64,000 nucleotides of DNA from an uncultured Pseudoflavonifractor sp. (GTDB lineage: Bacteria > Bacillota > Clostridia > Oscillospirales > Oscillospiraceae). The translations under genes were made by a program, and so were the position numbers. Positions 55,301-63,344 of this stretch are shown piece after piece; positions within the stretch are counted from its first letter, which is position 1, and each line of letters begins with the position of its first letter. The notes beneath the pieces were generated by a model. The model did no database searches. It saw only the letters and a list, made by a program, of their open reading frames with translations, and was not told where the DNA came from. The stretch covers positions 62,001 to 126,000 of the forward strand of contig CANEAY010000003.1 in assembly GCA_947425785.1 (NCBI GenBank). The letters are read 5' to 3'.

Positions 55301-57309
55301 CCGTTCTTGGGGTCGGGGACGATGAGGTGCCCGGCGCCCTTCAAGTCCTCTCCCTCATACCAGACCCGGACGCTGTAAGCCCGCAGGTTGGTGGGGTAGG
55401 TGCCGTCCAGCCGGGGCACCCAGATGGCGGCGGACAGGTCCACCGGCTCCTTGAAGGTGACCTCCACGTGCTCGTTGCTCCACCAGTTCTTGGCCGTCCA
55501 GGCGGTGCGGTAGTTGTTGTCGATCATATCCTGGAAGGTAAAGGTGCCGGTGTGGTTGGTGGCGTCAGCCAGGCGGATATCGCTGATCTTGCCGCTATCC
55601 AGGATGCCCAGGGTGGGGATCCCCTCCGGCCGCTCGTACTTCACTTCCTTGGGGGTACCCTCATAGATGGCGGAACGGGGGCCCTTGCCCACGTCGTTGC
55701 CCGCCACCACATAGATGGAGTAGGTCACGCCGTTCTCCAGGCCCTGGATGGTGGTGCTGGCCTGCTTGAGCTGGCCTCCCGCCTGGAGCCAGGAGTCCGC
55801 CCCCTTGACCTGATAGTAGACCTCATAATACTTGGCGGACTTGCCCTCCTTCCAGGACACGCCCAGGGCGTTCTCCAGGTTGGTGACATTCACCATGTCC
55901 ACCTTGTCGGGAACGCTGGCGGGCCGGGGGGTCGCGGAACAGGGGTCGGAGGGCTTGCCCTCCCAGGTGCCGTCGGTGGCGGTGACGGTAAAGACATAGG
56001 TCTCGTTGTTCTCCAGGCCGGAGACCTTGGCCCGGGTCACGTCGGTGTGGAGCTCCTTGACCTGGGCGGCCTTCTGCTCCGGCCAGTAGAGCACCTTATA
56101 GCCGGACACGTTGGGCAGGGCGTTCCAGGTCAGGGTCACCATCTCGCTGCCCTCTTCCGCGCCCAGGCCCTTGACCTGGATGTTGGGGGCCACAGGCACT
56201 TCGGGGACGATGTCCTGGAGGAACTGAACGGCCTGGACGGCGGCATAGCCGCCCTCGGTCTTGGTCACGGTGACGGTGATCTTCTTCACCGGGATGCGCC
56301 GGCCCAGGTCGATGGTGATGACGTTGCTGCCGGGAACATTGGAAATGGCGTGGGCGCCGGCGGGGGGCGTGATGTCAAAAGCGCGCTCCTCCAGCTCGCC
56401 GTTGGCTCCCTCCACCTTCACAGTGCCGGCCAGCACGGCTCCCTCCCCCGCGGAGGAGAGGATGTCGATGGCCTGGGTATCCACCGTCTCGGAAAGGGGC
56501 AGGGGCACAACGATGTCCCCTTCAGCGCGGAAGGTGACGGTCTGCCCGTTGTCGGCGAAGATGTCCGCCAGCTCGCCCGTGGCCACGGTGCCCTCTGCCG
56601 CCAGCTCGGCGGCAATGGCGTCCAGATTGGCGGCCACCGTGATGCGGGCCGTCTCCCGCAGAACGGACTTGCCCTCGGCGTGGATGAGCCGGTCCACGTA
56701 GGCCAGATCAACGATGTCGATGGCCCCGTCCCCGTTCAGGTCGTACTGATAGAGCTCCTCCGGCCGGTGGGAGCCCAGCACGGCAGCCATGGCGGTGCGG
56801 TCGGCCTCATTCACCGCCCCGTCCCCGTTCACGTCGCCCAGGGTAAAGGTGGCGTCGCCGGTGCCTACCACCACGTGGCGGGAGTAGTCCCGCAGTTCAA
56901 TATCCTTCTCTGTATAGGAGGTATAGCCCCGGCCGGAGAAGACCAGGGAGTAGCTTCCCTGGGGCAGGCCCTCAAAGGCCACCTCCAAAAAGCCGGGCCA
57001 CTGGCCGCCGCCCAGCTCGCCCCCGTCCACCCCCTTGGGGGTGACGGTAGCCTGGCAGCCGCCCACGTTCTGGACGCCCGCCCGGGTCAGGGCCACGGTG
57101 CCCAGAGTGGCGCCGCCCTTCTGCAGCTCCACCTGCAATCCCCGGTCGGCCAGCTCATCCAGCCGCTGGGCGTAGTCGATGCGCACCGCGGTGGTAAGAC
57201 TGCCCGTCACACCCTCATCCGCGGCCAGGGCCGTGGTGGGGATGTAGAGGGAACACATCATGGCTGCGGCCAGCAGGGCCGACAGCATCCTCTTTTTTCC
57301 GTTTCTCAT
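52363..57309 (-). CDS. Secreted M60-family (mucin-type) metallopeptidase with dockerin and Fn3 domains
   Basis: Exported protease of 1648 residues. Signal peptide 1-29. Residues about 158-212 are a dockerin type I: loops DVNGDGAVNEAD (159-170) and DLNGDGAIDIVD (190-201), each with all calcium ligands. Two fibronectin type III domains follow (about 380-475 and 480-570), then a discoidin-like region (about 590-750, DNNYRTAWTAKNWW). The M60 domain has the zinc motif HEIGH at 1086-1090 and the third ligand Glu1099 in AEITNNIY. C-terminal beta domains and a tail complete it. M60 enzymes cleave O-glycoproteins such as mucins. It is first in an operon with the SLH protein. Confidence 0.9.
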   Translation of the reverse strand: MRNGKKRMLSALLAAAMMCSLYIPTTALAADEGVTGSLTTAVRIDYAQRLDELADRGLQVELQKGGATLGTVALTRAGVQNVGGCQATVTPKGVDGGELGGGQWPGFLEVAFEGLPQGSYSLVFSGRGYTSYTEKDIELRDYSRHVVVGTGDATFTLGDVNGDGAVNEADRTAMAAVLGSHRPEELYQYDLNGDGAIDIVDLAYVDRLIHAEGKSVLRETARITVAANLDAIAAELAAEGTVATGELADIFADNGQTVTFRAEGDIVVPLPLSETVDTQAIDILSSAGEGAVLAGTVKVEGANGELEERAFDITPPAGAHAISNVPGSNVITIDLGRRIPVKKITVTVTKTEGGYAAVQAVQFLQDIVPEVPVAPNIQVKGLGAEEGSEMVTLTWNALPNVSGYKVLYWPEQKAAQVKELHTDVTRAKVSGLENNETYVFTVTATDGTWEGKPSDPCSATPRPASVPDKVDMVNVTNLENALGVSWKEGKSAKYYEVYYQVKGADSWLQAGGQLKQASTTIQGLENGVTYSIYVVAGNDVGKGPRSAIYEGTPKEVKYERPEGIPTLGILDSGKISDIRLADATNHTGTFTFQDMIDNNYRTAWTAKNWWSNEHVEVTFKEPVDLSAAIWVPRLDGTYPTNLRAYSVRVWYEGEDLKGAGHLIVPDPKNGGVDNGGTGRDVDTWPSLRGNCAVTNFAILPFGPAEKVVKVSLAAEQRDYLTVSLSELMFMEYDPAHSLPGEIGALFADELHTQLAQGVTLEQIEALRTRLSGDERNYYLNLDTLADELTLAQELLEQGASQGVILNGLDSRSNGADSARYGQAGSDLQPLGVTAGAGREITIYAQGIPAGEKVELRATQFNAEVSAWQTSLGTLENGRNIITIPKIGSRAGNNGGSLYVTYSGQNGANIRLHVRRGVDIPVLELAHWYSLDEAARREVIGAYVDELTAYLGGMTIGSPTSDYRNVTEISTPVVLLSLAALPVKNALGAGSREDKVQALYDDILAWEDIMAICKQTQGIDNVYGNNDMVSRQNIRCMTMFAGAFMYAAGSHIGIGYGSCGGMATGRPIAKMADGAGANQLFGWGIAHEIGHNMDKLGKAEITNNIYSIMVQTWDGKENTLASRLEKSGKYQQIFTKVAQGYPGASNDVFTQLGLYWQLHLAYDDGGAPLDFYNKFFKAWKAGTYTAGAQSYDDKVALTAAGVAKRDLTEFFTRWGMTLSDKTKATLAGYQAESRAVWYLNDQSRRNRLAGTGGAAGTVKASAAMAAGKDNEIVISIDASGVKGDLQGYEIRRNGASVAFVSAGSGKSVTYTDIIGSGNHRTYYYEVVAYDTLGSRVGTAGAGEVRVAYDKTVDPSEYDIAVKNGSVVITLKKETAVSGLKIQNLAANNGSYTVVVTDKEGKETTALTGTFAADQNQAVDDKESFVSYFKMPGAAQSDTRIWTYDAKTVTITGIPAGIRPENVKLITYPGDDVAFLEGATMGLLSADYSYAALDENGNTVTEVIPKDTLVILGTYRGDPVYNTLTVEGRYTSTAIDANGDAVENEVVERPMSGSAYLFAEVPEQGPVCDISDGIFLFVPDVQQEAQLQGESSHCDATNLLPSQIRVNLYRTDDPNDASSRRTTAQTLWICSPGGTKEDMPVVVLEGGSGK

Positions 57310-57379
57310 GGTATAACTTCCTTTCCTGTTCTTGCCGCCGGAAATGTCCGGGCGTACTGTCCCAGATTAGGGTTACATA

Positions 57380-57408
57380 ATTATAGCAATTCCCCCGACG
57401 TTTGACAA
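57380..57408 (-). promoter_or_regulatory. Promoter of the M60/SLH operon
   Basis: On the minus strand: -35 TTGTCA (complement of 57403-57408), 17-base spacer, perfect -10 TATAAT (complement of 57380-57385), about 70 bases before the start. Confidence 0.75.
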
Positions 57409-57488
57409 CAGGTTTCGCTGAAATTTTTCCAAAAAAACACTTTCTATGGGGGTGGCGGCCCCTCCTGCCCACTATCCCTTGGTTTTCC

Positions 57489-58025
57489 TCACATCAACTG
57501 CCACAGCCCCAAAGCCACCAGCATCCACCCGGAGGCGGGCAGGGCCCACCGCCCCCATCCCGCCAGGGCCCGGCCCAGCCGGCGGCCCAGCCACAGGCAG
57601 AAAAGGGTCACGAAAAAGTTGCACCCGGAGGCCAGCAGGGGGGACAGCCCCGTCACCCCCGCGGCCACCCCCACCCCGGCGTTGTTCACCGCCAGGGCGG
57701 CGGAGAGGGCCACCCAGCTCCGGCCCTGCCCCTCCCCGTCGGAGCTCTCCCCGCCCCGAAGGGCGTCCAATATGTACCACAGCCCCAGGCCCGTGAGGGC
57801 CAGGCCCCCCAGCCGCCCGGCAAGGCCGGCGGGCAGCAGGGCCGCCCCCACCGCCCCCAGGGCCAGAGAGAGGAAGGTCACCGCCGTGGTCACCGCCGCC
57901 ACCGTCAGGGCGGAGCGGCCGTCCAGGCCCCGGCCCGCCCCCTGGCCCACCGCCGCCAGAACAGTGTCCAGATTGCAGGCCAGCGCAAACAAAATACCCG
58001 CCCCCAGGGCGGAAAAACACTCCAT
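57489..58025 (-). CDS. YtaF/MntP-like membrane protein
   Basis: Small polytopic protein of 178 residues with five to six helices arranged as two related halves. Start at complement 58025 after GAGGTGATC. The first half has FALACNLDTVLAAVGQG, the acidic residue in helix one typical of the YtaF/MntP (DUF204) family; the second half has LAVNNAGVGVAAG, where Asn-Asn replaces the usual Asp. YtaF members are sporulation-linked, MntP members export Mn2+; which applies cannot be told here. It is divergent from the HD-domain gene. Confidence 0.75.
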   Translation of the reverse strand: MECFSALGAGILFALACNLDTVLAAVGQGAGRGLDGRSALTVAAVTTAVTFLSLALGAVGAALLPAGLAGRLGGLALTGLGLWYILDALRGGESSDGEGQGRSWVALSAALAVNNAGVGVAAGVTGLSPLLASGCNFFVTLFCLWLGRRLGRALAGWGRWALPASGWMLVALGLWQLM

Positions 58026-58076
58026 AAGATCACCTCTTGCCCATCCTATGGAGGAGGGAACGCCCTGGTGCAGTCC

Positions 58077-58105
58077 TTGTTTTGGGACAAAAACTGTGCT
58101 ATACT
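58077..58105 (+). promoter_or_regulatory. Promoter of the HD-MATE-YitT operon
   Basis: -35 TTGTTT at 58077-58082, 17-base spacer, -10 TATACT at 58100-58105. Confidence 0.6.
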
Positions 58106-58133
58106 CTACTCTAAAAGAAAAAGGAGGCTTTCC

Positions 58134-58724
58134 ATGCGCTGCAAAGAGGAATTTATCGAGATCTTTCGGGAAAACATCCGCCGGGAGGGGGCCGACGCCC
58201 TGCTGGACTACCTGGAGAACAAGTCCGACTTCTTCACCTGTCCCGCCTCCGCCCGCTACCACGGCGCCTACCCCGGGGGCCTGTGCGAGCACAGCCTCAA
58301 CGTCTACCACTGCCTGGTGGACTACCTGGCCCGGGAGCGCGTCCAGGAGCTTTACGGTATGGAAGTGGAGCCGGAGAGCGTGGCCATCGCCGCCCTCCTC
58401 CACGACCTGTGCAAGATCGGTTGCTACAAGGCGGGCACCCGCAACGTGAAAAACGAGGCCACCGGCCAATGGGAAAAAGTCCCCACCTTCTTCTTTGAAG
58501 ACCCCCTGCCCTACGGCCATGGGGAAAAGAGCGTCTATATCATCTCCGGCTTTATGAAGCTCAAGCGGGAGGAGGCCATGGCCATCCGCTGGCACATGGG
58601 CTTCTCCGGGGACGAGGACAAGCGCCTGGTGGGCCAGGCCCTGGAGAAATACCCCCTGGCCTTCGCCCTCAGCGTGGCGGATATGGAGGCCACTTACTTC
58701 CTGGAGGGGGAGGCACACACCTGA
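58134..58724 (+). CDS. HD-domain phosphohydrolase family protein
   Basis: Metal-dependent phosphohydrolase-fold protein of 196 residues. AAAGGAGG precedes ATG 58134. HD motifs: GLCEHSLNVYH (first His), LLHDLCKIG (His-Asp pair) and AIRWHMG, with a final Asp in LSVADMEATY. Substrate unknown; nucleotides or nucleic acid are usual for small HD proteins. Its stop overlaps the MATE start by one base. Confidence 0.88.
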   Translation: MRCKEEFIEIFRENIRREGADALLDYLENKSDFFTCPASARYHGAYPGGLCEHSLNVYHCLVDYLARERVQELYGMEVEPESVAIAALLHDLCKIGCYKAGTRNVKNEATGQWEKVPTFFFEDPLPYGHGEKSVYIISGFMKLKREEAMAIRWHMGFSGDEDKRLVGQALEKYPLAFALSVADMEATYFLEGEAHT

Positions 58725-60118
58725 TGGAGGACAAAAACAATCTTGGCTCCGCCCCGGTGGGGCGGCTGATGGTGAAGCTGGCCGTCCCCGCCGTGTGCGC
58801 CCAGCTCATCAACGCCCTTTACAATATCGTGGACCGTATGTACATCGGCCACATGGCCGATGTGGGCGACCTGGCCCTCACCGGCCTGGGGGTGGCCTTC
58901 CCCATCATCATGTTCATCTCCGCCCTCTCCGCCCTGGCGGGCATGGGGGGCGGCTCCCGGGCCGCCATCCGCATGGGGGAGGGGGACATTGACGGTGCCG
59001 AGGCCATCCTGGGGGGCTGTACCGCCCTTCTGCTGGTGATGTCCCTTCTCTCCACCGTTCTCTTCCAGGTCTTCCGTGACCCCCTCCTGCTCCTCTTCGG
59101 CGCCAGCGGGAACACCCTGCCCTACGCCAGCGGCTATCTGTCCATCTACCTCTGGGGCACGGTGTCGGTGCTCTTTTCCCTGGGCCTCAATAACTTCATC
59201 ACCACCCAGGGCTTCGCCGCCTTCTCCATGCTCACCGTGGTCATCGGCGCAGTGTGCAACATCATTTTAGACCCCATCTTTATTTTCGGCTTCCAAATGG
59301 GGGTGAAGGGGGCCGCCCTGGCCACCATCCTCTCCCAGACCGTCTCCGCCCTGTGGGTGCTCTCCTTCCTGCTGGGCAAGCGCACCCAGCTCCGCCTTCG
59401 TGTCCGCCACCTGCGGCTGAAGCCCTCGGTGCTCCTCCCTGTGGTGGCCATCGGGGTCTCCCCCTTCATCATGCAGTCCACCGAGAGCCTGGTGTCCATC
59501 TCCTTCAACTCCTCCCTGAAGCTCTACGGCGGCGACCCCTATGTGGGAGCCATGACCATCGCCTCCTCGGTGATGCAGGTGGCCGTCATGCCCCTCCACG
59601 GCCTGGCCCAGGGGGCCCAGCCCATCATCGGCTTCAACTACGGTGCCGGGAACCTGGAGCGGGTGCGCCGGGCCTTCCGCCTGCTGCTCATCAGCTGTCT
59701 CACCCTCACCGTCACCATGTGGGCCCTGGTGGAGCTCTTCCCCGCCCCCTTCATCGCCATCTTCAATGACAAGCCCCAGCTCACCGAGATCGCCCAGCGG
59801 ACCCTGCGGGTCTATTTTGGCGGCATCTTCATGTTCGGCGTCCAGTCCGCCTGCCAGCAGACCTTTGTGGCCCTGGGGGAGGCCAAGGTCTCCCTCTTCC
59901 TGGCCCTGCTGCGCAAGATCATCCTCCTCATCCCCCTCATCTTCATCCTGCCCCATATTTTGGCTGACAAGGTCTTTGCCGTCTGGCTGGCGGAGCCCAT
60001 CGCCGACATCTGCGCCGCCATCACCACCGGCAGTATCTTCTTCTACCGCTTCCCCCGCATCCTCAAACGCCGGGATGAGGTGCTCCACCCCGGGGCCCCG
60101 AAAGAGGCGGCCCCATGA
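58724..60118 (+). CDS. MATE-family efflux transporter
   Basis: Cation-coupled multidrug/toxin exporter of 464 residues with twelve predicted helices in two halves. The N-terminus PVGRLMVKLAVPAVCAQLINALYNIVDRMYIG is typical of the family, and the second half carries MPLHGLAQGAQPIIGFNYGA. The substrate cannot be inferred. The stop overlaps the next gene by four bases. Confidence 0.93.
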   Translation: MEDKNNLGSAPVGRLMVKLAVPAVCAQLINALYNIVDRMYIGHMADVGDLALTGLGVAFPIIMFISALSALAGMGGGSRAAIRMGEGDIDGAEAILGGCTALLLVMSLLSTVLFQVFRDPLLLLFGASGNTLPYASGYLSIYLWGTVSVLFSLGLNNFITTQGFAAFSMLTVVIGAVCNIILDPIFIFGFQMGVKGAALATILSQTVSALWVLSFLLGKRTQLRLRVRHLRLKPSVLLPVVAIGVSPFIMQSTESLVSISFNSSLKLYGGDPYVGAMTIASSVMQVAVMPLHGLAQGAQPIIGFNYGAGNLERVRRAFRLLLISCLTLTVTMWALVELFPAPFIAIFNDKPQLTEIAQRTLRVYFGGIFMFGVQSACQQTFVALGEAKVSLFLALLRKIILLIPLIFILPHILADKVFAVWLAEPIADICAAITTGSIFFYRFPRILKRRDEVLHPGAPKEAAP

Positions 60119-60987
60119 AAAAATACATACAGGCCCTGGTGGCGCTCTTTGATATGCTCCTGGGCACCGCCCTCATGGCCGCCGCCTTTGGCCTTATCAT
60201 CATCCCCCACGGCTTCGCCTCCGGCGGCGTCACCGGCTTTTCCAGGATCATCACGGGCTTTGTCCCCATCCCCCTGTCCGCCATGGTGCTGGCGGTGAAC
60301 CTGCTTCTGCTGCTCGTCGGACTCATCTTCGTGGGCCGCCAGTTCGTGGCCAAGACCGTGGCGGTGAGCCTTCTCTTCCCCGCCGCGCTGGAATTCTTTC
60401 TGCGCTATCCCCTGACCTCCATCCAGCAAGACGCCATGCTGAGCAGTGTGGCGGCTGGGGCCCTCCTGGGGGTGGGGGCCGGCCTCATCCTGCGCAGCGG
60501 CGCCTCCTCCGGCGGCTTCGATATCTTCGCCGTCATCCTGAATAAAAAATTCGATATCCCCGTGGCCACGGTGCTCAACCTCTGCGACGCCTTCGTCATC
60601 ATCCTGCAGGCCCTGGGCCAGAGCCTGGCCCAGACCCTCTACGGCCTTCTGGTCATCTGCATCAGCGCCGCCATCGTCAACCGGGTGGTGACCCTGGGCG
60701 CCAACCAGAGCCAGATCACCATCTACTCCGACCACCACGACGAGATCCGGGAGGCCCTGCTGAACCAGGTGGACGTGGGCATGACCTCCTTCCTGGCGGA
60801 GACTGGTTTTCAGCGCAAGCGCACAAGGGTCATCGTCTCCATCGTCCCCTACCAGAAGATCACCACCATCAAGCACATCGTCATGGACATCGACCCCACC
60901 GCCTTCGTGGTGGTGGACGACATCCACAGCGTCCTGGGCAAGGGCTACACCCTGGACAAGCACTTCGACCCCCCAGCGCCGGTATGA
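60115..60987 (+). CDS. YitT family membrane protein (second copy)
   Basis: Paralogue of the protein at 7511-8380, 290 residues. Five to six helices, with PHGFASGGVTGFSRII near 31-46 and LRSGASSGGFDIFAV near 126-140, and a C-terminal DUF2179 domain (IYSDHHDEIREAL, VVDDIHSVLGKGY). It is translationally coupled to the MATE gene and ends the operon. Confidence 0.9.
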   Translation: MKKYIQALVALFDMLLGTALMAAAFGLIIIPHGFASGGVTGFSRIITGFVPIPLSAMVLAVNLLLLLVGLIFVGRQFVAKTVAVSLLFPAALEFFLRYPLTSIQQDAMLSSVAAGALLGVGAGLILRSGASSGGFDIFAVILNKKFDIPVATVLNLCDAFVIILQALGQSLAQTLYGLLVICISAAIVNRVVTLGANQSQITIYSDHHDEIREALLNQVDVGMTSFLAETGFQRKRTRVIVSIVPYQKITTIKHIVMDIDPTAFVVVDDIHSVLGKGYTLDKHFDPPAPV

Positions 60988-61070
60988 AAAAACGAAAAAC
61001 GGTGACCAACTGCTAAATTTGTATTCATTTCTCCACCCTTCACTGGCGGGCACCGCCCCCCAGAAAAGCA

Positions 61071-61100
61071 CAGGGGAGAGAGTCGAAACTCTCTCCCCTG
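61071..61100 (+). terminator. First hairpin downstream of the MATE-YitT operon
   Basis: CAGGGGAGAGAGT, CGAA tetraloop, ACTCTCTCCCCTG: 13 pairs, without a T run. Confidence 0.6.
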
Positions 61101-61116
61101 CGGCCCTTTCTTGGAG

Positions 61117-61164
61117 AGAACGAGAGGCCATTCTTTTGGGAAAGAATGGCCTCTCGTTCTTTTG
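61117..61164 (+). terminator. Second hairpin, terminator-like
   Basis: A 19-pair perfect stem (61117-61135 with 61142-61160) around TTGGGA, then a short T run. It can end the YitT operon; it also lies downstream of the convergent XRE gene. Confidence 0.75.
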
Positions 61165-61191
61165 CAGCTTAGAAGTAGCGTGCCATAAAAT

Positions 61192-61428
61192 TTAGTGATC
61201 ATCCATAATCGCGGCTTCAATTTTAGCAACCAATTCACTGGGCCGCATTTCAAGCGCCAAAGCGATCTTCCATATAGTTTCAAAATTTGCCTGTTTGCTT
61301 CCGCTTTCTATCATTGTCAGGTGAGTGCGTGCAATTCCCGCAAGACCGCGCAAAACTTCTTGAGATAGTTTTTTATTTGTGCGCAGCACACGGATGGTCT
61401 CGCCCACGATTTTGTTATCGAATTGCAC
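61192..61428 (-). CDS. XRE-family transcriptional regulator (second locus)
   Basis: Helix-turn-helix protein of 78 residues. GTG at complement 61428 is chosen for the AGGGGTGG site upstream; longer in-frame forms reach 61521 but lack one. The HTH spans most of the product (TIRVLRTNKKLSQEVLRGLAG, RTHLTMIESGSKQ, IWKIALALEMRPSELV). It is a different subfamily from the XRE at 16326, yet it is also head-to-head with a copy of the same orphan ORF. Confidence 0.85.
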   Translation of the reverse strand: MQFDNKIVGETIRVLRTNKKLSQEVLRGLAGIARTHLTMIESGSKQANFETIWKIALALEMRPSELVAKIEAAIMDDH

Positions 61429-61519
61429 ATGACCACCCCTTTTCCATCTTGCCTTTAGTGTATGGGAAAAGGGAAAGATTTTAGTCTGCGATGATAGATA
61501 TATCCTCTTTCTTGAGTAC

Positions 61520-61709
61520 ATGCTTTCCCACTGTCTCGGTTATCGGATAGATTGCCTGATATTGGAGGAATTGGTCAGATACCTAAAGGACTGCCCTGGA
61601 TTTCTTCGGTGTGCAGGATGCTGGCCCATCCCCTGAATTTTTGGCCTTAGCAACGCAGACCATACAGCCATCTGATGAAGTAGACGGAAGCTGGTTCCCT
61701 GTGACGCAA
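61520..61709 (+). pseudogene. Deletion remnant of the orphan ORF found at 16856-17338
   Basis: These 190 bases match 16856-16941 joined to 17217-17320 with only about five differences. The missing 275 bases run between two TTTCT pentamers in the intact copy (16937-16941 and 17212-17216), one of which remains at the junction. The deletion shifts the frame, so translation from ATG 61520 stops after about 38 residues. The bases before the ATG are unrelated to the intact copy and lack a ribosome site. Confidence 0.85.
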
Positions 61710-61721
61710 TAACAGGCTGCA

Positions 61722-61757
61722 AAAAACAGCCCTTTCCTTTCGGAAAGGGCTGTTTTT
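61722..61757 (-). terminator. Terminator of the amino acid ABC operon
   Basis: AAAAACAGCCCTTTCC, loop TTTC, GGAAAGGGCTGTTTTT. The plus-strand A run gives the T tail on the minus strand. Confidence 0.92.
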
Positions 61758-61776
61758 CTGCTTTTCAGGCTGTCCC

Positions 61777-62526
61777 TTACAGCACCTTGGACAAAAAGTC
61801 CACCGTGCGCTGCTCCTGGGGATGGGCGAAGAATTCCTGGGGGGTGTTCTGCTCCAGAATGCGGCCCCCGTCCATAAAGACCACACGGGTGCCCACCTCC
61901 CGGGCAAAACCCATCTCGTGGGTGACCACCACCATGGTCATGCCCTCGTGGGCCAGCTCCTTCATGACCTCCAGCACCTCCCCCACCATCTCCGGGTCGA
62001 GGGCGGAGGTGGGTTCGTCAAAGAGCATGACCTCCGGCTCCATGGCCAGGGCCCGGACGATGGCGATGCGCTGCTTCTGTCCGCCGGAGAGCCGGATGGG
62101 GTACTCCTGGGCCTTGTCGGCCAGACCCACCCGCTCCAGCAGGGCCATGGCCTTCTTCTGTGCCTCCTCCTCGGAGCACAGCCCCAGCTGGGTGGGGGCC
62201 AGGGCGATGTTCTTCAGCACCGTCATGTGGGGAAAGAGGTTGAAGTGCTGGAACACCATGCCCATCTTCCGCCGGTGCAGGTCAATGTCGGTCTTGGGGT
62301 CGGTAATGTCCACCCCGTGGAAATGCACCGTGCCGCTGGTGGGGGTCTCCAGCAGGTTGAGGCACCGCAAAAGGGTGGACTTTCCCGAGCCGGAGGGGCC
62401 GATGATGGCCACCACCTCCCCCTTGGCGATGTCTATGGAGCAGTCGTCCAGGGCCTTCACGGCCCCCTTGCTGAATTCCTTGGTCACATGGCGCACCTGG
62501 ATCAATGTCTCACCGCTGATCGCCAC
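61777..62526 (-). CDS. glnQ: Polar amino acid ABC transporter ATP-binding protein
   Basis: ATPase of an amino acid importer, 249 residues. GTG at complement 62526 follows AGGAGG and overlaps the permease gene by 17 bases. Walker [11 protein letters not shown]-loop [16 protein letters not shown], signature LSGGQKQR, Walker [14 protein letters not shown] and the H-loop VTHEMGFA are all intact. Glutamine or another polar amino acid is the usual substrate; it cannot be fixed from sequence. Confidence 0.94.
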   Translation of the reverse strand: MAISGETLIQVRHVTKEFSKGAVKALDDCSIDIAKGEVVAIIGPSGSGKSTLLRCLNLLETPTSGTVHFHGVDITDPKTDIDLHRRKMGMVFQHFNLFPHMTVLKNIALAPTQLGLCSEEEAQKKAMALLERVGLADKAQEYPIRLSGGQKQRIAIVRALAMEPEVMLFDEPTSALDPEMVGEVLEVMKELAHEGMTMVVVTHEMGFAREVGTRVVFMDGGRILEQNTPQEFFAHPQEQRTVDFLSKVL

Positions 62527-63247
62527 GGCGCATCCTCCTCTCGACGGCCTCAATGGCCTTACTGGCAGGGAAGTTGATACAGAAATAGATGATGGCCGCC
62601 AAAACATAGGGCGCCAGAGTGATGTACGTGGTAGAGGCCACGGTCTTGGCCCCCCACATCAGATCCTGCATCCCCAGGGCCATGACGATGGAGGACTCCT
62701 TCACCATGGTGACCAGCTCATTGGCCAGGGCGGGCAGGATGTTCTTCACCGCCTGGGGGAGCACCACCAGCTTCATCCCCTGCCACTTGGAAAGACCCAG
62801 GGAGCGGGCGGCCTCCATCTGGCCCCCGTCCACCGCCAGAATGCCCGCCCGGAAGATCTCCGCCACGTAGGCGGAGCTGTTGAGGGCCAGGGCGATGACG
62901 CCGGGAATGAACCGGGAGATATCCACAAAGCCGAACAGCTGGACCACCGGCAGCCGGATCACCGAAAAGGGCCCGAAATAGATGATGGACAGCTGCACCA
63001 GCAGTGGGGTGGAGCGGAATACGGCAATATAGGCCCCGGAGATGCCCTTGATAAAGCGGTTCTTGCTCAAACGCATCAGGGCCAGCAGCAGGGCGGGGAT
63101 AATGGCCAGCAGCACCGACACCACGCTCAAAAGCAGTGTGTACTCAATGCCGTGGACAAAATAGACGGCGTATTTTGGAAGGAATTTAAAGTTGAAAAAG
63201 CTGGCGGGGCCAAGCCCGGCATACCAGGCAGCAATGGCGTCAAACAT
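62510..63247 (-). CDS. Polar amino acid ABC transporter permease (HisM/GlnP type)
   Basis: Membrane subunit of 245 residues with about five helices. AAAGGAG precedes the ATG at complement 63247. The EAA loop that contacts the ATPase is [22 protein letters not shown], and [10 protein letters not shown] is the typical early motif. It likely forms a homodimer since no second permease gene is visible. Confidence 0.94.
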   Translation of the reverse strand: MFDAIAAWYAGLGPASFFNFKFLPKYAVYFVHGIEYTLLLSVVSVLLAIIPALLLALMRLSKNRFIKGISGAYIAVFRSTPLLVQLSIIYFGPFSVIRLPVVQLFGFVDISRFIPGVIALALNSSAYVAEIFRAGILAVDGGQMEAARSLGLSKWQGMKLVVLPQAVKNILPALANELVTMVKESSIVMALGMQDLMWGAKTVASTTYITLAPYVLAAIIYFCINFPASKAIEAVERRMRRGDQR

Positions 63248-63281
63248 GGCGGCACTCCTTTATCATGTGATCTCACGGCTG

Positions 63282-63313
63282 TGCCGCACGGGGCAAAAAT
63301 ACCCCGTGCGGCA
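63282..63313 (-). promoter_or_regulatory. Intercistronic hairpin between binding protein and permease genes
   Basis: TGCCGCACGGGG and CCCCGTGCGGCA, 12 pairs around an A-rich loop, without a T run on the minus strand. It may protect the upstream binding-protein message and lower downstream expression. Confidence 0.5.
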
Positions 63314-63344
63314 GCAATGTCGTATTTCCAATGCGGTCTCGCCC

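Noticed and set aside
52537-57405. A 1622-codon plus-strand open frame opposite the M60 protease
   Set aside because: Composition is that of an antisense shadow, while the minus strand has signal peptide, dockerin, Fn3 and HEIGH motifs.
57402-58133. Plus-strand extension upstream of the HD-domain gene
   Set aside because: Pro/Arg-rich shadow of the YtaF-like gene; the ribosome site and family length place the start at 58134.
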